From NCBI GenBank assembly GCA_017435485.1, contig JAFSEY010000004.1:1-64000 (forward strand): a stretch of 64,000 nt of DNA. Reading direction: 5' to 3'. How positions within the stretch are numbered: position 1 is the first letter of the stretch; every line of letters begins with the position of its first letter. A program made the translations under genes and the position numbers. The DNA is from Bacilli bacterium. GTDB taxonomy: Bacteria > Bacillota_I > Bacilli_A > RF39 > UBA660. The notes beneath the pieces are model-generated. The model worked only from the letters and a program-made list of their open reading frames with translations. It made no database searches and was not told the origin of the DNA. Positions 16,594-25,415 of this stretch are shown here, in pieces.

Positions 16594-17379
16594 ATGGCAA
16601 AGGTAATTTCATTAGTAAATCAAAAAGGTGGGGTTGGTAAAACTACTACCAGTATAAATTTAGCTGCCGCTTTAGGTAAAGAAGGGAAAAAGACTCTTTT
16701 AGTAGATCTTGATCCGCAAAGAAATGCTACTACTGGTTTAGGTTTTAGTAACGGAGATTATAAACATGATGTTTATGAAGTAATGACTGGTAGATGTGAA
16801 ATAACAGAAGCGATTGTAAAAACTAAGTTTACGAATTTATCAATATTACCATCAACTATAAATTTAGCGGGTGTAGATGTAGAATTCGTTAAAAACATGT
16901 TGGATAATACCGAATTCAAACAAAACGAACAATTGAAGTTGGCTATTGATAATGTTAGACCTAAATATGATTATATTATTATTGATTGTCAGCCGGCTTT
17001 GGGAATGGCAACTATGAATGCATTAGTTGCATCAGATTCTGTTATTATTCCGGTACAATGTGAATTTTTTGCGTTGGAGGGAATCACGCAACTTTTGAAT
17101 TCTATTATTATGGTTCAAACAAGTTTAAATCCAAATCTTCGCATTGAAGGAGTTTTATTAACCATGTTAGATGGTAGAACGAACATTGGATTAGAAGTTA
17201 TTGAAGAAGTAAGGAAATATTTTAAAGATAAAGTATTTAATACTTTGATACCAAGATTAGTCAGGCTAGTAGAAGCTCCATCTCATGGTAAACCAATTAA
17301 TGAATATGATCCAACTAGTAGAGCGACATTAGCATATGCTAATTTAGCAAAGGAAGTGATAAGTCGCGATGGAAACTAA
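16594..17379 (+). CDS. parA: Chromosome-partitioning ATPase ParA (Soj)
   Basis: ParA binds DNA cooperatively with ATP and is stimulated by ParB to segregate the origin region. The 261-residue protein has the deviant Walker A KGGVGKTTT (residues 11-19, with the signature Lys), VDLDPQRNATTGLG, DYIIIDCQPALG and the ParA C-terminal IPRLVRLVEAPSHGKPI. A TTG further upstream is in frame, but ATG 16594 has GAGGTGG six bases before it and gives the standard N-terminus MAKVISLVNQ. It overlaps parB by 11 bases. Lacking a large N-terminal HTH, it is the chromosomal Soj type. Confidence 0.95.
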   Translation: MAKVISLVNQKGGVGKTTTSINLAAALGKEGKKTLLVDLDPQRNATTGLGFSNGDYKHDVYEVMTGRCEITEAIVKTKFTNLSILPSTINLAGVDVEFVKNMLDNTEFKQNEQLKLAIDNVRPKYDYIIIDCQPALGMATMNALVASDSVIIPVQCEFFALEGITQLLNSIIMVQTSLNPNLRIEGVLLTMLDGRTNIGLEVIEEVRKYFKDKVFNTLIPRLVRLVEAPSHGKPINEYDPTSRATLAYANLAKEVISRDGN

Positions 17380-18256
17380 GAAAAAAGCATTAGGGAAAGG
17401 TTTAGAACAATTATTTTCTAATTCGGTAATTGATTTTAATAATTTTGAAAAAGAAGTTACAGAAGAAGCTCAAAATAATGGGGATGTTATAGAAATAGAA
17501 TTAAGTAAAATAATTAGTAATCCTTACCAACCTAGAAAAGTATTTGATGAAGTTGCTCTAGAAGAATTAGCTGCATCAATTAAAGAATATGGAATAGTTC
17601 AACCTATTATTGTTAAGAAAAGTGTTTCCGGTTATGAATTAGTAGCAGGAGAACGCCGTACAAAGGCAGCTAGATTAGCTGGTTTAAAAACTATTCCGGC
17701 AATTATAAAAGACTTTAATGACCAAGAAATGATGGAAATAGCTTTAATTGAAAATATTCAAAGAGAAAATTTAAATCCAATTGAAGAAGCTATTAGTTAT
17801 GAGAACATTATTAAGTTGCGTGGATATACTCAAGAAGAATTTGCCAAGAAATTTGGTAAAAGTAGAAGTCATGTAACCAATTTATTAGGACTATTATCTT
17901 TACCTGAAAAAGTAAAAGACATGGTTGCTAAAAAACAGCTTACAATGGGGCATGCAAGAGCCTTAAGTAAAGTAGCAGATGAAGACAAGGTTATAGAGTT
18001 AGCTAATAAAATAGTTAATGAAGGATTAAGTGTAAGAGAAATCGAAAAAATTTTAACTAATCAGGATATGCCAAAAAGAAATAAGATAAAAACAAAAGAA
18101 ATAGATTATCATTATACAATGTATGAAAAAATTTTAAGAGAGAAAATTGGAACAAAAGTTAAAATTGCTAAAAACAAAGTGGAAATACCATTTGACTCTC
18201 TTAAAGATTTAGAAAGAATTTTAGAGATTATAAATATAGATTTAGATAACGATTGA
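17369..18256 (+). CDS. parB: Chromosome-partitioning CTPase/DNA-binding protein ParB (Spo0J)
   Basis: ParB loads at parS sites, spreads as a CTP-dependent clamp and recruits SMC. The 295-residue protein begins KKKALGKGLEQLF, the ParA-stimulating segment, and carries the CTP-binding motifs ISNPYQPRKVFDE and GERRTKAARLAGL, ENIQRENLNPIEEA, an HTH near YTQEEFAKKFGKSRSHVTNLLGLL and a C-terminal dimerisation helix. The start overlaps parA. I found no good parS palindrome in the window, so the sites are probably elsewhere near the origin. Confidence 0.95.
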   Translation: METKKKALGKGLEQLFSNSVIDFNNFEKEVTEEAQNNGDVIEIELSKIISNPYQPRKVFDEVALEELAASIKEYGIVQPIIVKKSVSGYELVAGERRTKAARLAGLKTIPAIIKDFNDQEMMEIALIENIQRENLNPIEEAISYENIIKLRGYTQEEFAKKFGKSRSHVTNLLGLLSLPEKVKDMVAKKQLTMGHARALSKVADEDKVIELANKIVNEGLSVREIEKILTNQDMPKRNKIKTKEIDYHYTMYEKILREKIGTKVKIAKNKVEIPFDSLKDLERILEIINIDLDND

Positions 18257-18270
18257 TTATAGGGGATATA

Positions 18271-18462
18271 ATGGAAAAAAAATATAAATTGAATGATCAA
18301 GTAATTTTAAAAAAACCACATGCATGCAAAACTAATTTGTGGACGATAATTAGATTAGGGGTTGATATTAAATTAAAGTGTGTGGAATGTAAGCATGAAG
18401 TAATGTTGGATAGATTAGTTTTTGAAAAAAAATTAAAGAAAATTGTTGGAGATGACAAATGA
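18271..18462 (+). CDS. DUF951 small protein (YyzM-like)
   Basis: This 63-residue protein shows the DUF951 pattern: LNDQVILKKPHACKTNLWTI, then RLGVDIKLKCVECKHEVMLDR, with Cys residues suggesting a metal-binding or SH3-like fold. The family sits between parB and ychF in B. subtilis (yyzM), the same place as here. Function is unknown. ATG 18271 is chosen because AGGGG lies five bases upstream; an in-frame start 18 bases earlier lacks a site. The stop overlaps the next gene as ATGA. Confidence 0.88.
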   Translation: MEKKYKLNDQVILKKPHACKTNLWTIIRLGVDIKLKCVECKHEVMLDRLVFEKKLKKIVGDDK

Positions 18463-20000
18463 AAAAAAGTTTAAAAGAAAGAATGACGCTTCACCCGATA
18501 ATGACGCTACTTATAATGATTTTAATTACGATTGTTGTAAGTGGGTTTTTATCGTTTTTAGGAATTAATTCTACTTATAATACTATAAGTGAGGGAACCT
18601 TAGAATATAGTCCAGTAACTGTATCAGTTAAATCATTATTTAGCTTAAGTGGACTTAAATATATTTTTACAAATACTGTTAAAAATTTTGTTAATTTTGC
18701 GCCATTAAGTAGTTTGATTATCGTTTTGATAGGAATAGGAGTTATGGAGAAAAGTGGTTTTTTAAAAACTGCTATAACTTTATTAACTAAAAAAGCAAAG
18801 AAAAATACAGTTACTTATTTTATTGTTTTAATCTCAATGATAGCAAGTATAGTTGGAGATTTATCTTATATTGTATTAATACCAATTAGTGCTTTGATAT
18901 TCTTATATGGGAAAAGGAATCCTAGTTTAGGAATAATAGCTTCATTTGCTGGTCTTACTTGTGGTTCAGGACTTAGTGCTTTAATAACTAGTGTGGATAG
19001 TTCTATGTTATCTTTAACTTCCCTGGCTGCATCAATTATTGATAAAAGTTATACAATTTCTAATTTTAGTTTTTTGGTAATTATGTTATTTGCCATAATT
19101 ATATTATCTTTCGTTATAACTAAAATAACAGAAGAACATATAGCTAAGAAATTACCTAAATATGAATTTGCCGAAAATACTTTAGAAGAAGACATTTCAA
19201 TAGGGAAAAAAGAATTACGCGGTTTAATAATAGGTTTAGGAATGGGAATTATTTATTTATTAATATTTATTTATAATATAATTCCAGGACTTCCATTTTC
19301 AGGTAATTTATTAGATTATAGTCAAAATTTCTATATTGATAAATTATTTAGTTATAATTCATTTTTCAGTAACGGATTTGTCTTTATAGTAACTATGTTA
19401 TTTGTTATATTAGGATTATTTTATGGAATTGGAGCTAAAACGATTAAAAATAATAAGGAGTTTTGTGAAGATTTAGGCCATTCTTTAGATGGTGTTGGAA
19501 ATATTTTAGTTTTAATTTTCTTCTCATCATTATTTATAAGTGTTTTTAAATATACGCAAATTGGAACTTTACTAATAAGTGCTTTAACAAGTATTTTGAG
19601 TTCTTTTGAATTAACTGCTTTTCCGGCGATTGTAATCCTATTCTTAATTGCGGCATTATCAACAATTTTTGTGCCATCTTCATTATCAAGTTGGAGTATT
19701 ACTTCTGGAGTTGCTGTACCTGTTTTGATGAATTGTGGAATTAGTCCGGCGTTTACGCAAGTAATCTATCGTTTTGGAGAATGTATGGCATTAGGGTTAA
19801 CACCACTGTTTGCTTACTTTGTTATTTATTTAGCATTTTTAGAAAAATATAATCAAAAGAAAAAACCAATAAGTTTATTTACGACTTTAAAATATCAATT
19901 ACCATATGCTTTAACTACAGGTGCAATATTATTATTAATTTTAATTATATGGTTTATGGTTGGAGCACCAATTGGAATTGGGGCTTATCCTAAAATTTAG
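18459..20000 (+). CDS. AbgT-family transporter
   Basis: The 513-residue membrane protein has the AbgT (p-aminobenzoyl-glutamate transporter) layout: an N-terminal cytoplasmic LKERMTLHPIMTLLIMILITIVVSGFLSFLG start, a long extracytoplasmic loop, then GIGVMEKSGFLKTAI and many helices. The family signatures GDLSYIVLIPISALIF and FVPSSLSSWSI are visible. Members carry folate breakdown products or export sulfonamides; which applies here is unknown. It overlaps the DUF951 gene by four bases and is followed by ychF after 16 bases, an insertion into a conserved parB-ychF neighbourhood. Confidence 0.88.
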   Translation: MKKSLKERMTLHPIMTLLIMILITIVVSGFLSFLGINSTYNTISEGTLEYSPVTVSVKSLFSLSGLKYIFTNTVKNFVNFAPLSSLIIVLIGIGVMEKSGFLKTAITLLTKKAKKNTVTYFIVLISMIASIVGDLSYIVLIPISALIFLYGKRNPSLGIIASFAGLTCGSGLSALITSVDSSMLSLTSLAASIIDKSYTISNFSFLVIMLFAIIILSFVITKITEEHIAKKLPKYEFAENTLEEDISIGKKELRGLIIGLGMGIIYLLIFIYNIIPGLPFSGNLLDYSQNFYIDKLFSYNSFFSNGFVFIVTMLFVILGLFYGIGAKTIKNNKEFCEDLGHSLDGVGNILVLIFFSSLFISVFKYTQIGTLLISALTSILSSFELTAFPAIVILFLIAALSTIFVPSSLSSWSITSGVAVPVLMNCGISPAFTQVIYRFGECMALGLTPLFAYFVIYLAFLEKYNQKKKPISLFTTLKYQLPYALTTGAILLLILIIWFMVGAPIGIGAYPKI

Positions 20001-20016
20001 AAAGTGGGGGATTTAG

Positions 20017-21117
20017 ATGGCTTTAAAAGCAGGAATTGTTGGACTTCCTAATGTTGGGAAGTCAACACTATTTAATGCAATTACGAAAAAAAACATCTTA
20101 GCAGCTAACTATCCATTTGCAACAATTGATCCAAATGTTGGGATGGTTACTGTTCCAGATTCAAGATTACAATTTTTGGAAGACTTATATATTCCTGAGA
20201 GTACTGTTCCAACATCATTTGAATTTACTGATATAGCCGGATTAGTAAAAGGAGCTTCTCGTGGTGAAGGTCTAGGAAATAAATTCCTATCTCACATTAG
20301 AGAAGTAGATGCTATTGTAGAAGTTGTTAGATGTTTTGATGATGTTAACATCACACATGTAGAAGGAAAAACTGATCCAATAAGAGATATTGAAATTATT
20401 AATTTAGAACTTATTTTTGCAGACTTAGAAATTGTGGAAAACAGACTGGCAAAAATCGAAAAGAAAGCACAAACAACTAAGGATAAAGATAGTTTAATTG
20501 AAGTAAGTGCTCTATCAAAGAGTAAGGAAGCTTTGATGGCTAGTAAGCCACTTCGCTATGTAGAGTATACCGATGAAGAATTGGCTAGTATTAAAGCTTT
20601 TAACTTCATTACTTTAAAACCATTAATTTATTTGGCTAATGTTGATGAAGAAAGTTTTATTAATGGCGAAAATGAGTATACTAAAAAAGTAAGTGAATAT
20701 GCTGAAGCGGAAAATTCCGGGGTAGTTGTAATGTGTGCTAAACTAGAAAGTGAATTATCAGAGATGAATATTGATGATAAGAAGCTATTATTGAGCGAAT
20801 TAGGCGTAAATTCTAGTGGAATGGATAGATTGATATTTCAAACATATAATTTACTAGGACTAGCAACGTTTTTTACTGCTGGTCCGAAAGAAGTTAGAGC
20901 TTGGACATTTAAAAAAAATATGAAAGCTAAAGAATGTGCAGGAATTATTCATAGTGATATTGAACGAGGATTCATTAAAGCTGAAGTAATGAAATTTGAT
21001 GATCTTGAAACTTATAAAGATGAAAAGAAAGTTCAAGAAAATGGTAAATTAAGATTAGAAGGAAAAGATTATATTATGCAAGATGGTGATATAGTTTATT
21101 TTCGATTTAATGTTTAG
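20017..21117 (+). CDS. ychF: Redox-regulated ribosome-associated ATPase YchF (Obg family)
   Basis: YchF is a universal Obg-like P-loop protein that prefers ATP and binds ribosomes. The 366-residue protein has G1 GLPNVGKSTLFNA, the YPFATIDPN switch region, G3 DIAGLVKGA, a G4 of NVDE (the non-GTP type that explains ATP preference), and the C-terminal TGS domain ending DGDIVYFRFNV. AGTGGGGG precedes ATG 20017. Its place before rpsF-ssb-rpsR matches B. subtilis yyaF. Confidence 0.95.
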   Translation: MALKAGIVGLPNVGKSTLFNAITKKNILAANYPFATIDPNVGMVTVPDSRLQFLEDLYIPESTVPTSFEFTDIAGLVKGASRGEGLGNKFLSHIREVDAIVEVVRCFDDVNITHVEGKTDPIRDIEIINLELIFADLEIVENRLAKIEKKAQTTKDKDSLIEVSALSKSKEALMASKPLRYVEYTDEELASIKAFNFITLKPLIYLANVDEESFINGENEYTKKVSEYAEAENSGVVVMCAKLESELSEMNIDDKKLLLSELGVNSSGMDRLIFQTYNLLGLATFFTAGPKEVRAWTFKKNMKAKECAGIIHSDIERGFIKAEVMKFDDLETYKDEKKVQENGKLRLEGKDYIMQDGDIVYFRFNV

Positions 21118-21131
21118 AAAGGAGGATTAGG

Positions 21132-21779
21132 ATGAATAATAATATTTTATCTAAATCATTTTTATGGATGTTTATTGGTTTGTTAGTAACGTTTGTTACT
21201 GGATATGCAGTATGTACAAATTATGAAATTATGTATGCGATTTTTGCTAAGAATGGCTATATTTTCTTAATGATAGCTGAACTTATATTAGTTATATTTT
21301 TATCAGCAAGAATATTTAAGATGAAACCAACGACTGCCAAGGTAATGTTTTTACTATATTCGTTTGTTAGCGGTTTAACATTCTCGTCTATATTTGTCGC
21401 ATATGAATTATCATTTATAATGTATGTGTTCTTGATAGCTGCTGCCGTATTTGGATTATTTGGATTTTTAGGTTATACAACAAAAGTTGATTTATCTAAA
21501 ATTGGTACATTTTTAATGATGGGACTTCTTGGAGTAGTTTTTTGTTCAATTATAAACATTTTTATTGGTGGAGATACATTTAGTTTAATTATAACAATAA
21601 TTTCATTGCTTGTATTTTTAGGTATTACGGCTTATGATATTCAAAAAATTAAAAATTTAGCAGACTATAGTAATATGGATACAGATAATCTTGCAATATA
21701 TGGCGCATTACAACTATATTTAGACTTTATTAATATTTTCTTAGATTTATTAAGATTATTAAGTAGAAATAGAGATTAG
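21132..21779 (+). CDS. Bax inhibitor-1/YccA-family membrane protein
   Basis: The 215-residue protein has about seven membrane helices and BI-1 features: FLWMFIGLLVTFVTGYAV at the N-terminus, YSFVSGLTFSSIF in the middle, and the C-terminal GITAYDIQKIKNLA with the Asp typical of the family, then YGALQLYLDFINIFLDLLRLL. Bacterial members include pH-sensitive Ca2+ leak channels and FtsH modulators. The GGAGG site overlaps the end of ychF, suggesting coupling. Confidence 0.9.
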   Translation: MNNNILSKSFLWMFIGLLVTFVTGYAVCTNYEIMYAIFAKNGYIFLMIAELILVIFLSARIFKMKPTTAKVMFLLYSFVSGLTFSSIFVAYELSFIMYVFLIAAAVFGLFGFLGYTTKVDLSKIGTFLMMGLLGVVFCSIINIFIGGDTFSLIITIISLLVFLGITAYDIQKIKNLADYSNMDTDNLAIYGALQLYLDFINIFLDLLRLLSRNRD

Positions 21780-21800
21780 AAATTAATTTCTATTTTTTTT
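21777..21800 (+). terminator. Intrinsic terminator
   Basis: TAGAAAT (21777-21783) and ATTTCTA (21786-21792) followed by eight T; it ends the parA-to-BI-1 run. Confidence 0.7.
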
Positions 21801-21840
21801 AGATAATAATATATTTTATTATGTGGTTTTAAATTTATTA

Positions 21841-21869
21841 TTTACACTTTGAAATAAATTTGTTATACT
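21841..21869 (+). promoter_or_regulatory. Promoter of rpsF-ssb-rpsR
   Basis: TTTACA (21841-21846), 17-bp spacer, TATACT (21864-21869). Confidence 0.65.
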
Positions 21870-21876
21870 ACAAGAC

Positions 21877-21932
21877 GAGTAAAGAAATTACTCCTTGCTT
21901 CTTAACTGAAGCCAATAGACCATAAGGAGGTG
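21877..21932 (+). promoter_or_regulatory. rpsF leader with two hairpins, candidate S6:S18 autoregulatory site
   Basis: Two small stems, GAGTAA/TTACTC (21877-21893) and GCTTC/GAAGC (21897-21912), precede the AAGGAGGTGG ribosome site. Bacterial rpsF leaders often bind the S6:S18 complex; whether this one forms the consensus motif needs a covariance search. Confidence 0.4.
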
Positions 21933-21938
21933 GAATGA

Positions 21939-22229
21939 ATGAGTAAATACGAAATCATGTTTATTGTTAAAGCAACTATGGAAGCTGATATGGTAGCTAG
22001 TACTGCTAAAGATATGCAAGCTTTAATCGCTGACAATAAAGGTAAAGTATTAGAATTCAAGGAATTAGGTGAAAAGAAACTTGCTTATCCAATTAAGAAA
22101 GAAATTAATGGATATTATTATGTAATGCAAGTAGAAGCTAATCATGAAACAGTTTCTGAATTTGATCGTAAAGCTTTACTAAATGAAAATGTTTTAAGAC
22201 ATTTAGTAATTAGAATTGATGAGGATTAA
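21939..22229 (+). CDS. rpsF: 30S ribosomal protein S6
   Basis: S6 binds the platform of the 30S subunit with S18. The 96-residue sequence has the standard start MSKYEIMFIVKATM, the central DNKGKVLEFKELGEKKLAYPIKKEINGYYYVMQVEA and the end NENVLRHLVIRID. AAGGAGGTGG is well placed. An overlapping ATG four bases upstream is out of frame. It begins the rpsF-ssb-rpsR operon. Confidence 0.96.
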   Translation: MSKYEIMFIVKATMEADMVASTAKDMQALIADNKGKVLEFKELGEKKLAYPIKKEINGYYYVMQVEANHETVSEFDRKALLNENVLRHLVIRIDED

Positions 22230-22230
22230 T

Positions 22231-22683
22231 ATGAATAAAGTTATATTAGTTGGAAGACTTACAAAAGATCCTGAAATGAGAACAACTGGTTCAGGAGTTG
22301 CTGTTACATCATTTACTGTTGCAGTAAATCGTCCTTACTCTGATCAGAGTGGAGAAAGACAAACTGATTTTATCAACTGTGTAATATGGCGTAAACAAGC
22401 AGAAAATGTAGCTAGATACTGTAATAAAGGTAGTCTAGTTGCTGTAGAAGGTCGTATTCAAACTAGAAGTTATGATCATCAAGATGGATCAAAAAGATAT
22501 GTTACAGAAGTTGTTTGTGATAATGTTACTTTCTTATCTTCAAAAAATAGTGGTTCAAATAGTGAGCCAATGAGTTTTGGGGGAAATATGAGTGAGGATA
22601 TTGCTACTACAGATGTTACAGATGATCCTTTTAAAGATTTTGGTGATGAAATCGCTTTAAGTGAAGATGACCTACCATTTTAA
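22231..22683 (+). CDS. ssb: Single-stranded DNA-binding protein
   Basis: SSB coats single-stranded DNA and recruits repair and replication proteins. The 150-residue protein has the OB-fold (MNKVILVGRLTKDPEMRTTGSGVAVTSFTVAVNR, FINCVIWRKQAENVARYCNKGSLVAVEGRIQTRSY) and the acidic tail DFGDEIALSEDDLPF, whose last residues DDLPF are the partner-binding tip. An upstream TTG is in frame, but ATG 22231, one base after the rpsF stop, gives the conserved N-terminus. Confidence 0.96.
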   Translation: MNKVILVGRLTKDPEMRTTGSGVAVTSFTVAVNRPYSDQSGERQTDFINCVIWRKQAENVARYCNKGSLVAVEGRIQTRSYDHQDGSKRYVTEVVCDNVTFLSSKNSGSNSEPMSFGGNMSEDIATTDVTDDPFKDFGDEIALSEDDLPF

Positions 22684-22698
22684 TAAGGAGGAATAATA

Positions 22699-22914
22699 AT
22701 GGCAGAATTTCATCGTAAGAAAAAGAAAATATGTCAAATGTGTGCAGGTAAAAGCGTTGATTATAAAGACGTTATGATTATAAATAAATATATTACTGAA
22801 AAAGGTAAAATTATGCCTCGTCGTATGACAGGTGCTTGTGCAAAACATCAAAGACATATTGCTCAACAAATTAAATATGCAAGATTTATGGCTTTAATAC
22901 CATATGTTAAGTAA
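22699..22914 (+). CDS. rpsR: 30S ribosomal protein S18
   Basis: The 71-residue protein carries KKKICQMCAGKSVDYKDV, ITEKGKIMPRRMTGACAKHQRHIAQQIKYARFMALIPYV, the S18 pattern of the zinc-binding (Cys-containing) form with three Cys (CxxC and a later Cys). AAGGAGG lies upstream. It is the last gene of the operon and is followed by a terminator. Confidence 0.96.
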   Translation: MAEFHRKKKKICQMCAGKSVDYKDVMIINKYITEKGKIMPRRMTGACAKHQRHIAQQIKYARFMALIPYVK

Positions 22915-22936
22915 TCACAAAAGTGGTTGCTTTTTT
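22911..22936 (+). terminator. Intrinsic terminator after rpsR
   Basis: GTAATCAC (22911-22918) pairs with GTGGTTGC (22923-22930, two G-U), loop AAAA, then six T. Confidence 0.8.
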
Positions 22937-22938
22937 AT

Positions 22939-22967
22939 TTGATATTATCCTTCATATTAGATATAAT
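22939..22967 (+). promoter_or_regulatory. Promoter of the helical-repeat gene
   Basis: TTGATA (22939-22944), 17 bp, TATAAT (22962-22967): near-consensus. Confidence 0.7.
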
Positions 22968-22987
22968 AAAAATAATTAGGAGGGTTT

Positions 22988-24859
22988 ATGGGAAACGAAG
23001 AATTAAAAAAATTGATGAAAATTTTAGAAAGACACGATTTAATATATTGGAAAAATATTTTATCAAAATATACCATAAGTTATGAAGTTTTACAAAAAAT
23101 ACTTTCTTTAGATAAAGAATTAACTGACAGAAAAATAATGTGGTTTGGTAAATTTATAGAAGATATTAGTAAATATATTGAGCTTGATAATGATATTTTA
23201 ATTACTTTTTTAGAACATTATCCAAATGGTAATCGGTATAATATTTTAATATCTAAAATAGAGACTCTTAAAAATGAGTATACTTTAGAGAAAAAAGATG
23301 TAATTATGTTAACAAAATGTCCTTTTGGTTTTTTAGAGATGAATGAATTTTTTAATTATATGTACATACATTATAATCAAAACACATGTTCAGATTTGCT
23401 AAAAGAATATGTAGAATTTGCTTGCTCTGGTAAATGTATTTGTTCATATTTAACTCTTGAATCTCTTTATCGTAATAATTGTTCTGTTAATTATTTAAAT
23501 GTATTGCAAAAAGTTGATATTTATTTTCTTCGTGAAGTTTTAACTTTTATAAAAGCTAAAATTGAATTATATTATTTGGAAAAGATTGTTGATAAGTTAA
23601 TAAAATTTCCGCAAGAGGAAAAGTATAGATCAAAATTAAGATATATTGTATCTCGTGGGTTAACCGGAGAAGAAATATTAATATTATTAAACCATCATTT
23701 TACCGATGAACAAATAATTTATTTAAGAAATTTAATACAAGATAAATTAGATTTGTCTATTGTTCAAATAATAGCTCGTCCTAAATACTCTTTGGAAAAA
23801 ATGCGTTATTTAGTAAAACTTTTTCATATGGGATATGATATAAATAAATATAAGAAATTTAATCAAGAACAATTAAAATATATTATATTAGGTTTGGATA
23901 AGAAATTGGATGTATCTATATATGTTAATTCGCATTTTGATGCTAAACAAATGGAACTAATATATTATGGATTATTAAACAACGATGACGTTTCAAAAGT
24001 AGCTAATACTAATTATAGTTATGAACAAATGGAATTCTTATTGATGGTTGAAAATTTTAAAAAGGAAAATAAAACTTTAAATGTTTCATTTGAAAAACTT
24101 TTTAATCCTAGTTATGATTTAAAATACATGGAAACCATGTTTTCGATTCTTTCTGATTACGAATTAACAAAAAAAGAACAGGATTTTATATTTAACCCTA
24201 AATTTGCACCGTTTGTAAATATGAGTTATAAAAAAGATTCTTATATGAATTTATTGGTTAGAGCTCTAAAACTTAATGGCTTATCTAAATTAAGAGAACT
24301 TATAAACGATAAAAAATCTAATAAAATGATTAGTTTATTAGTGCTTGGGTTGGCAAACGGTTTTAGTGATGAAAAGATAGAATTTTTGCAACAACATCAT
24401 TATTTGTTGGAAGAACAACTTAATGAGATAGTTAGTGGATTAATTGAAGGTTTGAGTGTATCACAGGTTTCTATATATGCTAAACTACATGTTGATGCAA
24501 AAAAAATGAATATTATAAAAAAATTATTGCTTAATGGAGTAGATAATAATTTAGTTGGAATTTTAATTCAAAGTGGACTTAGTCATAATAATATTTATGA
24601 ATTACAAAATTATATTAACGCAAATTATACTTATGATCAGCTTAATTGTTTAGCTAGTTATATGCGAACTGGTTGGTTTGAAGATGATATTAAACAAGTG
24701 AATAATCTACTTAATGCTGGGGTGGATGAGGAAGTAATCCAAAATTTAGTCAATCCTAATGAAAGGTTACAATATTCTCAAAGTACTATTTATCAAGAGG
24801 TTTTAATGGATGACTTTCAAGCTTTGTTATTAACAAAAAAACAACAAGTTAAAAGGTAA
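22988..24859 (+). CDS. Uncharacterised helical-repeat protein
   Basis: The 623-residue protein has no signal peptide or membrane segment and consists of helices. From about residue 215 to 595 it is built from degenerate repeats of roughly 30-36 residues with the pattern Y/F-x-x-x-Q/K-M-x-x-(I/L)-x-x-x-(L)-x-x-G/D-x-(D/N)-(V/I), for example FTDEQIIYLRNLIQDKLDLS, YSLEKMRYLVKLFHMGYDIN and FDAKQMELIYYGLLNNDDVS. Such alpha-solenoid arrays usually bind proteins or nucleic acid. I do not know a function; similar repeats occur in large hypothetical proteins of gut Bacillota. GGAGGG precedes ATG 22988. It has its own promoter and terminator and interrupts the usual rpsR to rplI order. Confidence 0.8.
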   Translation: MGNEELKKLMKILERHDLIYWKNILSKYTISYEVLQKILSLDKELTDRKIMWFGKFIEDISKYIELDNDILITFLEHYPNGNRYNILISKIETLKNEYTLEKKDVIMLTKCPFGFLEMNEFFNYMYIHYNQNTCSDLLKEYVEFACSGKCICSYLTLESLYRNNCSVNYLNVLQKVDIYFLREVLTFIKAKIELYYLEKIVDKLIKFPQEEKYRSKLRYIVSRGLTGEEILILLNHHFTDEQIIYLRNLIQDKLDLSIVQIIARPKYSLEKMRYLVKLFHMGYDINKYKKFNQEQLKYIILGLDKKLDVSIYVNSHFDAKQMELIYYGLLNNDDVSKVANTNYSYEQMEFLLMVENFKKENKTLNVSFEKLFNPSYDLKYMETMFSILSDYELTKKEQDFIFNPKFAPFVNMSYKKDSYMNLLVRALKLNGLSKLRELINDKKSNKMISLLVLGLANGFSDEKIEFLQQHHYLLEEQLNEIVSGLIEGLSVSQVSIYAKLHVDAKKMNIIKKLLLNGVDNNLVGILIQSGLSHNNIYELQNYINANYTYDQLNCLASYMRTGWFEDDIKQVNNLLNAGVDEEVIQNLVNPNERLQYSQSTIYQEVLMDDFQALLLTKKQQVKR

Positions 24860-24886
24860 TCGCTTAACTTGACGGTTACTTTTTTT
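24851..24886 (+). terminator. Intrinsic terminator
   Basis: GTAATCG (24856-24862) pairs with CGGTTAC (24873-24879) with flanking A/T pairs and a T run; the gene stop is inside it. Confidence 0.7.
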
Positions 24887-24929
24887 AGTTTATAAGTACT
24901 ATTATTTACTATCTTTTTTTTATGATAAC

Positions 24930-24938
24930 TGATATAAT
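24930..24938 (+). promoter_or_regulatory. Extended -10 promoter of rplI-dnaB
   Basis: TGA-TATAAT at 24930-24938; no convincing -35 box. The leader is about 20 bases before AAGGAGG. Confidence 0.5.
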
Positions 24939-24966
24939 ATAAATTGTATTTAAGGAGGTTTATATA

Positions 24967-25407
24967 ATGAAAGTAATTCTACTTAAAGATGTAAAAAAAC
25001 AGGGGAAGAAAGATGATATTATTGATGTATCAGATGGTTACGCAACTAATTATCTAATAAAAAATAAGTTGGCTGTTGCATATTCAAAGAAAAGTGCTGA
25101 AGTATTAGATAGTCAAATTGAAAAAAGAAATGATGAAGAACAAAAATTAGTTGATAGCTATAATGAGATAAAGAAAAAATTAGAGGATAAAGAAGTAGTT
25201 TTTCAAGTAAAAACTGGTAAAGATGATAGAGTATTTGGAACTATTTCTAGTAAACAAATATCTAGTGAATTAGAGAAAATGGGCTATAAAATAGATAAAA
25301 AGTGTATTTTATTAGATCATGCTATTGATTCATTAGGAACGCATAATGTAATGGTTAAATTACATAAAAAGGTGGAATTTAAAATTAAAGTATTACTTAA
25401 AAAGTAG
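24967..25407 (+). CDS. rplI: 50S ribosomal protein L9
   Basis: L9 has two globular domains joined by a long helix and helps keep the reading frame. The 146-residue protein begins [37 protein letters not shown], the standard N-domain that binds 23S rRNA, followed by a charged helix (about 45-75) and a C-domain with [11 protein letters not shown]. It is eight bases before dnaB, the conserved Bacilli pair. Confidence 0.96.
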   Translation: MKVILLKDVKKQGKKDDIIDVSDGYATNYLIKNKLAVAYSKKSAEVLDSQIEKRNDEEQKLVDSYNEIKKKLEDKEVVFQVKTGKDDRVFGTISSKQISSELEKMGYKIDKKCILLDHAIDSLGTHNVMVKLHKKVEFKIKVLLKK

Positions 25408-25415
25408 GTGATAAT

